A stretch of 5,089 nucleotides of DNA from assembly GCA_003694175.1 (NCBI GenBank), contig RFKV01000110.1, positions 1 to 5,089 on the forward strand, in the 5' to 3' direction. The stretch's first letter is position 1. The number at the start of each line of letters is the position of its first letter. The translations under genes were made by a program, and so were the position numbers. This DNA is from Candidatus Dojkabacteria bacterium. GTDB taxonomy: Bacteria; Patescibacteriota; Dojkabacteria; J137. The notes under the pieces were generated by a model. It did not search any database, was not told where the DNA came from, and saw only the letters and a list, made by a program, of their open reading frames with translations. This document shows, piece by piece, positions 1-5,089 of this stretch.

Positions 1-80
1 ACAAATCACTTAACCAATAAACCCATCTACAAACCAATCTAAACTGGTTTGTAGATGGGTTTATTGGTTAAGTGATTTGT
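1..80. repeat. Perfect 36-bp inverted repeat (8-nt loop) at window edge
   Basis: Positions 1-36 are the exact reverse complement of 45-80, separated by the loop ATCTAAAC (37-44). Transcribed from either strand, it would form a 36-bp stem with no mismatch. It ends 26 nt before the start of the small membrane-protein gene. No T-run follows the stem on the plus strand, and the stem is much longer than a usual intrinsic terminator, so a terminator is unlikely on that strand; the minus-strand downstream side lies outside the window. Two readings remain. It may be a genuine palindromic element, or it may be a foldback artefact at a contig end from amplification or assembly. The sequence alone cannot decide, but the position exactly at base 1 makes an artefact a serious possibility. 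Confidence 0.95.
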
Positions 81-106
81 CTAGATTAAGAGTTTAAAAG
101 AAATAA

Positions 107-358
107 ATGAATGATTTAAAACGTAAGGCAGAAGAAATAGAAATCCTTGAGAAAATTTACAAAGAGTTACAAAGACAAAATAAGTCTAACCTCATCCTTA
201 GCTTCCTGAGGGGTTTGGCTACTGGACTTGGTATAACGATTGGAACAAGCATTCTAATAACGATTTTAATCTTGGTTTTAAGACAATTCGTAAGCGTACC
301 TGTTATCGGTGAATACATAAAGGACATTGTTGAGTTTGTTGAGTCTACATCAAAATAA
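107..358 (+). CDS. Small single-pass membrane protein, DUF5665-like
   Basis: An 83-residue protein. Residues 1-27 are a charged, probably helical N-terminal segment rich in Lys and Glu (MNDLKRKAEEIEILEK...). A glycine-rich stretch, FLRGLATGLGITIG (33-46), leads into one strongly hydrophobic segment at about 42-59 that should span the membrane. A short tail follows with VPVIGEYIKDIVEFVE (64-79). This order (helix, RGL-x-x-GLG-x-x-x-G, membrane helix, then P-V/L-I-G-E/D-Y/F-I-x-x-IV) is what I remember of the DUF5665 family of small bacterial membrane proteins. The function of that family is unknown and no catalytic residue is visible. The ATG at 107 is preceded only by an A-rich stretch without a clear Shine-Dalgarno. 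The stop is TAA. The minus-strand frame over the same bases is a shadow. The gene stands alone and converges on uvrA. Coding status rests on its membrane-protein architecture and family resemblance. Confidence 0.78.
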   Translation: MNDLKRKAEEIEILEKIYKELQRQNKSNLILSFLRGLATGLGITIGTSILITILILVLRQFVSVPVIGEYIKDIVEFVESTSK

Positions 359-550
359 AGGTGATTTTCCATAGAAGTTTAAACACGTCTTTTGAGTCAG
401 AAAAAATAATTAGAAGCCGAAACATATAAATTAGAACAGACAGAGTATTCTTACAGAGTATTGTTAAGATGGGTTAAATTAGTCTGTTTGAATGAAAGTA
501 TTAAGCTTGAAAGTAATTAACCTCAACTAAAAATTATTTGATACTTTTAT
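359..550. other. Convergent intergenic spacer, no gene seen
   Basis: This 192-bp AT-rich spacer lies between the 3' ends of the small membrane-protein gene (+) and uvrA (-). No credible ORF is present on either strand. Only weak inverted repeats are visible: AACAGAC (435-441) with GTCTGTT (482-488) around a 40-nt loop, and AAAGTAT (495-501) with ATACTTT (541-547) around a 39-nt loop. Neither is GC-rich or followed by a T-tract, so a terminator cannot be called, although a convergent gene pair would be expected to have one. The octamer TGAAAGTA also occurs twice (493-500 and 508-515). Confidence 0.6.
440..465. repeat. Two-copy 13-bp tandem repeat
   Basis: ACAGAGTATTCTT (440-452) is followed directly by ACAGAGTATTGTT (453-465), which matches at 12 of 13 positions. 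It lies in the convergent spacer and inside the loop of the weak AACAGAC/GTCTGTT inverted repeat. It is most simply a local duplication. A role in binding or RNA structure is possible but nothing supports one. Confidence 0.8.
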
Positions 551-3538
551 CTAAGTTTTGTTCAACACTTTAACAAGCCATTGACCTGTGTAGCTTTCCT
601 TCACTTTGACAATATCTTCAACGCTACCCTGAGCTACTATTTGACCACCTTCATCACCTCCCTCTGGCCCTAGGTCAATAATCCAATCTGCAGTTTTAAT
701 TAGATCTAAATTATGCTCAATTACTATGACTGTGTTTCCACAATAAACCAAACCATGTAAAACAACTAGCAATTTTCTAACATCCTCAAAATGTAAACCA
801 GTTGTAGGTTCGTCAAGTATATATAAAGTTTTTCCTGTTTGCTTTTTTGATAACTCAGCAGCTAATTTAACACGTTGTGATTCACCACCTGATAAAGTCG
901 TAGCAGGTTGACCAAGTTTTAAGTAACCCAGTCCTACATCCATCAACGTTTTTAACTTAGAGCTTATTGATGATATGTTAGAAAAAAATCTGACCCCTTC
1001 TTCAATAGTCATGTTTAAAACTTCAGAAATGTTTTTACCCTTATAGTCTATTTGTAAAGTCTCTCTATTGTATCTATGTCCACCACATTCTTCACAGGTG
1101 ACATATACATCAGGTAAAAATTGCATTGAAATTTTAATTACTCCCGCTCCTTCACACTTCTCACATCTGCCACCTTTAACATTGAAGCTAAATCTGCCGG
1201 ATTTATACCCTCTAACTTTTGATTCTTTAGTTTCAGCAAAAATTTCTCTGATGCTGGAAAACACACCAGTGTAAGTTGCAGGATTTGACCTTGGTGTCTT
1301 ACCTATAGGTGACTGATCAATGTTCACAAGTTTATCTATGTATTCAATCCCCCTCATTTCTTTAAAAGCTCCGTAAGTCTCTTTCGAACCAAAAAGCATT
1401 TTAGCTAGATAATTATTCACAACATCATTAATTAATGACGACTTGCCACTTCCAGATACACCGGTTACACATATGAACTTGCCCAGAGGAATTTCTAGAT
1501 CAATATTTTTAAGATTGTTGTGTTTTATTCCAAAAAATCTTAAATAATTTTGCTCTTTATGTTCGAACCTTCTAAATCCTAGTTTCTCGATTTCCTCATA
1601 AATTTCTTTTTTGTCAATTCTCTTTTTACCTGTTAAATAATCAGCAGTTAAAGAATTTTTCGCATTTTTGATATCTTTGACTTCGCCTGAGAAAACTATT
1701 GAACCTCCCCGATCACCCGCAAGTGGACCAATATCAACAATGTAATCTGCCTTTCTTATGGTATCTTCATCATGTTCAACAACTATGACAGTGTTACCCA
1801 TATCTCTAAGATTTTCTAAAGTCTTTATGAGCCTTGCGTTGTCCCTTTGATGCAATCCAATAGATGGTTCATCCAAAACATAAAGAACTCCTGTAAGTCC
1901 AGTACCAATTTGTGATGCCAATCTAATCCTCTGTGACTCTCCACCCGATAATGTCCTTGCAGATCTGTTAAGAGTTAAGTATCCCAAACCTACAGATATC
2001 ATGAAGTTCAACCTGTTTTGAATTTCTTTGATTATTTGTTTAGCTATTTCTTTTTCTTGGTTTGAAAGAACATCATTCTCGGGTACAACTTTAGCCATAC
2101 CAAATTCCCTACTTAGGATACTCTCGAAACTAAATGAAAGTTTCTTAAAATGTAGAATTGAATTTGTCCATTCTAATGCTTGTAAAATACTCATTTCACC
2201 TACGTCAACTATGTTTAATCCGTTGATTGTAACACTGAGTACATCTCTTTTAAGGCGATAGCCCCTACATTCGTCGCATTTTTTTTCCACCATGTACTGT
2301 TCTATTTCAGATCTAACATATTCAGAATCAGTTTCATTGTACTTTCTAAGTAAGTGTGGTACGACGCCCTCAAAAGCTACATTTAAAACTTTTTTTTGTC
2401 CATTTTCTTCTACAAACTCAACAGAATATTTCTTAGTATCTCCATAGAGTATGACCTGTAGTTGACTTTCTGATAAATTTCCAATCGGTGCCCTTATATC
2501 TATGTCGTGCCTTTTTGAGACCTCATTTAAAAGCTTAAACATATATGAGTTCTTATTTTCTATGGACCTAGCCCAGGGGAAAATGCCTCCCTCAAGAATT
2601 GTTAATCTTGGATTGTAAAGCAAACTTTCATCTATTTCTTTTATAAAACCTAATCCACCACATTTTTCACACGCACCGTGAGGAGAATTGAAAGAAAAAG
2701 TGTTAGGTTCAATTTTAGGAACGGAAAGTCCAGTGTATGGATCCACTAGTTTCTCAGAGAAGTAAATGTCTCCATTTTCCCTAATTCCTCCTATAAAATC
2801 ACGTTTAAGTGATGTTTCAACAACGTTAACCAGTAACTCCCCATCACCAATGTTTAAAGCTTGTTCAACTGAATCAGTAATTCTTTTAATAAAAACATTA
2901 TCTACTGGGTCTGTGACTTGTATTCTATCTACAACTATCTCGATATAGTGTTTGACGTTCTTGTCCAACTTAATTTCTTCCTCTAAGTTATATATTTTGC
3001 CATCCACTCTCGCTCTGATATAGCCCAATGAAAGAAATCGTGAGAATAATTCTTCGTAAGTACCTTTACGACCCTTCACCACAGGAGCAAGTATCAATAG
3101 CTTTGAATTTTTCATTATAGAAAGCTTATCAACTATTTCTTGAACAGTTTGTTTTTGAAGCCGTTCACCCGTGAAAGGACTTCTTGGGTGTCCAACTTTG
3201 GCATACAATAATCGTAGGTAATCATAGATTTCAGTAACAGTTCCAACTGTTGATCGAGGGTTATGACCCGAGCTCTTCTGATCAATAGAAATTGCAGGAG
3301 AAAGACCCTCAATTGAATCTACATCCGGCTTGTCCATCAAACCCAAAAACTGTCTTGCATAGGAAGAAAGAGACTCAACATATCTTCTTTGCCCCTCAGC
3401 GTATATCGTATCAAATGCAAGTGAAGATTTGCCCGAGCCTGACAGACCAGTGAACACAACAAGCTTATTTTTTGGAATATCAACATCTACATTCTTTAGA
3501 TTGTGCGTCCTCGCACCTCTAACTTTAATAAATTCCAT
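551..3538 (-). CDS. uvrA: UvrABC system protein A (excinuclease ABC subunit A)
   Basis: UvrA is the damage-recognition ATPase of nucleotide excision repair. It dimerises, loads UvrB at lesions and then leaves. All 995 residues form one intact frame with both ABC modules. Module 1 has Walker A GLSGSGKSS (31-39), signature LSGGESQR (530-537), Walker B VLYVLDEPSIGLH (551-563) and the switch His589 in VEHDED. Module 2 has Walker A GVSGSGKSS (693-701), signature LSGGESQR (882-889), Walker B TLYILDEPTTGLH (904-916) and His942. The C-terminal zinc finger is complete (C792, C795, C815, C818, with Escherichia coli spacing). The first zinc module keeps C290/C293, but the usual partner CxxC is absent, with D266-P-Y-T at that place. 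Another CxxC (C421/C424) precedes GYRL, as in E. coli. The length exceeds E. coli UvrA (940), partly through about 28 extra residues near 462-495. The ATG at 3538 gives the canonical N-terminus (xxIxVRGARTHNLKN). No Shine-Dalgarno precedes it, and a TATAAT lies 9 nt upstream. The stop is TAG. Confidence 0.98.
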   Translation of the reverse strand: MEFIKVRGARTHNLKNVDVDIPKNKLVVFTGLSGSGKSSLAFDTIYAEGQRRYVESLSSYARQFLGLMDKPDVDSIEGLSPAISIDQKSSGHNPRSTVGTVTEIYDYLRLLYAKVGHPRSPFTGERLQKQTVQEIVDKLSIMKNSKLLILAPVVKGRKGTYEELFSRFLSLGYIRARVDGKIYNLEEEIKLDKNVKHYIEIVVDRIQVTDPVDNVFIKRITDSVEQALNIGDGELLVNVVETSLKRDFIGGIRENGDIYFSEKLVDPYTGLSVPKIEPNTFSFNSPHGACEKCGGLGFIKEIDESLLYNPRLTILEGGIFPWARSIENKNSYMFKLLNEVSKRHDIDIRAPIGNLSESQLQVILYGDTKKYSVEFVEENGQKKVLNVAFEGVVPHLLRKYNETDSEYVRSEIEQYMVEKKCDECRGYRLKRDVLSVTINGLNIVDVGEMSILQALEWTNSILHFKKLSFSFESILSREFGMAKVVPENDVLSNQEKEIAKQIIKEIQNRLNFMISVGLGYLTLNRSARTLSGGESQRIRLASQIGTGLTGVLYVLDEPSIGLHQRDNARLIKTLENLRDMGNTVIVVEHDEDTIRKADYIVDIGPLAGDRGGSIVFSGEVKDIKNAKNSLTADYLTGKKRIDKKEIYEEIEKLGFRRFEHKEQNYLRFFGIKHNNLKNIDLEIPLGKFICVTGVSGSGKSSLINDVVNNYLAKMLFGSKETYGAFKEMRGIEYIDKLVNIDQSPIGKTPRSNPATYTGVFSSIREIFAETKESKVRGYKSGRFSFNVKGGRCEKCEGAGVIKISMQFLPDVYVTCEECGGHRYNRETLQIDYKGKNISEVLNMTIEEGVRFFSNISSISSKLKTLMDVGLGYLKLGQPATTLSGGESQRVKLAAELSKKQTGKTLYILDEPTTGLHFEDVRKLLVVLHGLVYCGNTVIVIEHNLDLIKTADWIIDLGPEGGDEGGQIVAQGSVEDIVKVKESYTGQWLVKVLNKT

Positions 3539-3547
3539 ATTTGCACT

Positions 3548-3588
3548 ATTATAAGTTAGCCCGAAATTATACCAAATTAACGATTATA
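3548..3588 (-). promoter_or_regulatory. Putative uvrA promoter region with three TATAAT boxes
   Basis: Read on the minus strand, the exact hexamer TATAAT occurs at 3583-3588, 3566-3571 and 3548-3553, with starts 17 and 18 nt apart, all upstream of the uvrA ATG (3538). The middle box is preceded by TGG (3572-3574), which fits an extended -10 (TGn), and would give a leader of about 20 nt. The box nearest the gene is 9 nt from the ATG, so a start from it would give an almost leaderless mRNA. This fits the lack of a Shine-Dalgarno. A TTGGTA at 3570-3575, 16 nt upstream of that box, matches 4 of 6 bases of the -35 consensus. The spacer is AT-rich, so one or two boxes may be chance. The hexamers are seen; promoter activity is inferred. 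Confidence 0.5.
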
Positions 3589-3648
3589 CACACTATTAAT
3601 ATCTAGAACTGAAATAACAGACTTGACTACCTTGGTCCAAATTATCGA
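3572..3648. repeat. Direct repeat of a 12-bp motif upstream of uvrA
   Basis: CCAAATTAACGA (3572-3583) and CCAAATTATCGA (3637-3648) match at 11 of 12 positions, with starts 65 bp apart. The copy nearer uvrA covers the DNA between two of the TATAAT boxes, where a bound protein could affect initiation. It could be an operator pair or a coincidence in AT-rich DNA. It does not resemble the LexA boxes I know. Confidence 0.4.
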
Positions 3649-3728
3649 ATTAACGGAAGAAAAATTTTTGAAAATCTAATTTTAATTTAATTACCATCAG
3701 AAATCTTATTATTGTTGTAATCCTCAAA

Positions 3729-4922
3729 TTATTCCACCCAAAGTAAGAAGCTTTTCAAGTAATCGTTCTCTATATGATACAAGTTTAATACATGATCAAA
3801 AGACATCCTGTGTTTCGAAAGAATTCTAATCTTTCTTCTAGTCTGAATACCAGCCCTCTTGATTATCGACATAAATTCATCCTGATTAATATGAAAGGAA
3901 CACGAGCAAGTTAACACAATTGTTCCAGATTTGACTTTTGAAAAAACTAATTTATTTAATTTTTCATAGGCTCTTTTGGCATTATAAACGTCTTCTTTCT
4001 TTTTAGCAAAGGCTGGGGGATCAATTATTACCACGTCATAATTTGATAAATTTTCACATTGTAAGAAATCAAATACATCTGCACATTCAAACCTATGTTT
4101 AGAAACATCTAAATTATTAAGTCTAAAGTTGTATTTTGCAGACTCAATAGCATCTTTAGAGATATCAACAGTAGTAGTGTAAGCATTATTCATAGCCGCA
4201 CCTAATGAAAATCCTCCGTTATATCCAAAGCAGTTAAGGACTTTTTTTCCTTTGGAAATCTCACTCAAAAGAATTCGCATCTCTCGCATATCCAAAAAAA
4301 GTCCTGTTTTTTGACCATTCACAACATCAACCAAAAACTTGATTCCATTTTCAATGACTAGTACTTCTTGTAGATCTTCTTCGCCCCAAACTAAACCACT
4401 GGAATCATTAAGACCCTCAGCTTTTCTAGCATTTCGTGGAGACCTATCGTATATTGATCTAATTTTCCATTTTAACTCTCTTGATACATCTAAAATTATG
4501 TCTAAAAGCTCTTTTCTTAATAAATCAAAACCTGCTGAACTGATCTGCCAGACTAGACAATCGTCATACTTGTCTATTGTCAATCCTGAGAGTCCATCAC
4601 CCTCAGAGTTTACTAATCTGAAACAATTGGTTTGAGAATCGTCAAAAAAGCTCATACGAAGTCTAAATGAGTTTCTTAAGTTTTGCTTAATTGTATAAAG
4701 CGGATCTCCATTATCAAAGCTAATCATTCTTATTTGTATTGTATTTTGTGGATGGTAAAATCCATAACCTAAAAAACGTGAAGAAGAATCATAAACTTTC
4801 ACTATTTCTCCTTTCTTTAAATTTTTTGGAGCATTCATCACAGCACCTGAAAATATCCAGTGATGTTTTCCATGAACCACTTTGTCTTTAGCACTCTTTA
4901 GATAAACTCTTGGGTATTTCAT
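3729..4922 (-). CDS. rlmI: RlmI-type 23S rRNA (cytosine-C5) methyltransferase, COG1092 family
   Basis: A class I S-adenosylmethionine-dependent RNA methyltransferase. In Escherichia coli, RlmI makes m5C1962 in 23S rRNA; the same target here is inferred from similarity. The 397 residues match the E. coli length (396). An N-terminal PUA-like RNA-binding domain covers about 1-70 (HHWIFSGAV at 20-28, KKGEIVKVYDSSSRFLGYGF at 36-55). A central domain has CFRLVNSEGDGLSGLTIDKY (100-119) and IYDRSPRNARKAEG (157-170). The catalytic domain begins with GQKTGLFLDMRE (203-214), then SAM motif I VLNCFGYNGGFSL (228-240), an acidic residue D253 likely to contact the cofactor, motif IV DPPAFAKK (301-308) and TCSCSFH (338-344), where C341 aligns with the presumed catalytic cysteine. 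The ATG at 4922 starts right at the PUA domain, with TAAGG upstream. The frame is intact and ends in TAA. It is co-oriented with uvrA, 190 bp downstream, and probably a separate transcript. A COG1092 paralogue with another rRNA target is the main alternative. Confidence 0.92.
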   Translation of the reverse strand: MKYPRVYLKSAKDKVVHGKHHWIFSGAVMNAPKNLKKGEIVKVYDSSSRFLGYGFYHPQNTIQIRMISFDNGDPLYTIKQNLRNSFRLRMSFFDDSQTNCFRLVNSEGDGLSGLTIDKYDDCLVWQISSAGFDLLRKELLDIILDVSRELKWKIRSIYDRSPRNARKAEGLNDSSGLVWGEEDLQEVLVIENGIKFLVDVVNGQKTGLFLDMREMRILLSEISKGKKVLNCFGYNGGFSLGAAMNNAYTTTVDISKDAIESAKYNFRLNNLDVSKHRFECADVFDFLQCENLSNYDVVIIDPPAFAKKKEDVYNAKRAYEKLNKLVFSKVKSGTIVLTCSCSFHINQDEFMSIIKRAGIQTRRKIRILSKHRMSFDHVLNLYHIENDYLKSFLLWVE

Positions 4923-5089
4923 GTGTTTCTATACCTTACAAAGACAAAAAATTTACTCTACCAAAAACATTCTACAATCTATAAACATGTAATAAAACAC
5001 TAATCTGTAAAATGCGGATTTTATATGCTTGCTAAATTTTTTCTCATAGTCTTGAGTCTAAAACAATTAAAAATTTTTATGTTAACTTA
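4923..5089. other. Upstream region of the methyltransferase gene, no gene seen
   Basis: 167 bp of very AT-rich sequence to the window edge, without a credible ORF. On the minus strand TATAAA (5020-5025) and TAGAAT (4969-4974) are possible -10 elements for the methyltransferase gene, but neither has a good -35 at the right distance. A 6-bp AT-only inverted repeat (TAAAAT 5008-5013 with ATTTTA 5018-5023, loop GCGG) is present and probably too weak to matter. Whether a divergent gene begins to the right cannot be seen. Confidence 0.5.
4934..4938 (-). promoter_or_regulatory. Possible Shine-Dalgarno of the methyltransferase gene
   Basis: The minus strand reads TAAGG here, 11 nt before the ATG at 4922. 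It matches the first five bases of the TAAGGAGGT anti-SD complement, so in the aligned register the spacing is acceptable. It supports the chosen start. Neither of the other two genes has such a match. Confidence 0.45.

Noticed and set aside
1..80. The long palindrome as an intrinsic terminator
   Set aside because: No T-tract follows on the plus strand and the 36-bp stem is far longer than usual terminators. The minus-strand side lies outside the window.
157..372. Minus-strand 71-residue open frame
   Set aside because: It is antisense to the DUF5665-like gene, whose protein has a coherent membrane-protein layout; the antisense product does not.
466..475. AGATGGGTT shared with the palindrome arm (54-61 region)
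   Set aside because: A single 9-nt match with no extension on either side, best treated as coincidence.
1068..2948. Plus-strand open frames at 1068-1274, 2028-2261 and 2766-2948
   Set aside because: All lie antisense inside the intact uvrA coding sequence, give Ser/Leu/Pro-rich low-information proteins, and match no family I know.
3609..3620. CTGAAATAACAG as a possible LexA/SOS box upstream of uvrA
   Set aside because: Only CTG/CAG half-sites with a 6-nt spacer match. The E. coli pattern CTGT-N8-ACAG and the GAAC-N4-GTTC pattern are not met.
3651..3728. Terminator after the methyltransferase gene
   Set aside because: Only an ATTAC/GTAAT pairing with a long loop and AT-only stretches are present, with no GC-rich stem followed by a T-run.
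4339..4635. Plus-strand 98-residue open frame
   Set aside because: It is antisense to the conserved central part of the methyltransferase gene, and its composition is that of a shadow frame.
5070..5089. Terminal overlap with the left end, which would suggest a circular element
   Set aside because: The last bases do not repeat the first bases in direct or inverted orientation, and the gene content is chromosomal.

Overview
The window is AT-rich (by eye about one third G+C) and looks like bacterial chromosome. It holds three complete genes and no RNA gene, CRISPR array, phage gene or transposase that I can see. The UvrA protein is the best taxonomic clue. Its core is close to the consensus, and several stretches (the FSFNSPHGAC segment, FEGVVPHLLRKYNETDSEYVRSE, and the LSNQEKEIAKQIIKEI helix) recall UvrA from candidate-phylum bacteria such as Patescibacteria/CPR. 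This is an impression from memory, not a search, and Bacteroidota-like or other AT-rich lineages are not excluded.

Layout from left to right. Positions 1-80 are a perfect 36-bp inverted repeat around an 8-nt loop, at the very edge of the window. Next is a small plus-strand gene (107-358) for an 83-residue single-pass membrane protein resembling the DUF5665 family. A 192-bp spacer (359-550) follows, onto which this gene and uvrA converge; it holds a short tandem repeat but no convincing terminator. uvrA occupies 551-3538 on the minus strand. A 190-bp spacer (3539-3728) carries three exact TATAAT hexamers in the uvrA direction, the last only 9 nt from the start codon. An RlmI-type rRNA methyltransferase gene occupies 3729-4922 on the minus strand, and its upstream region runs to the right edge.

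The methyltransferase and uvrA are co-oriented, but the 190-bp gap with its own promoter-like boxes suggests that uvrA can be transcribed independently. Their functions are unrelated: UvrA recognises DNA damage in nucleotide excision repair, and the methyltransferase modifies 23S rRNA. The small membrane protein has no evident link to either. No multi-gene novel system is visible. The points most worth a second look are the edge palindrome, the promoter layout of uvrA, and the lost zinc-ligand pair plus an insertion in UvrA.
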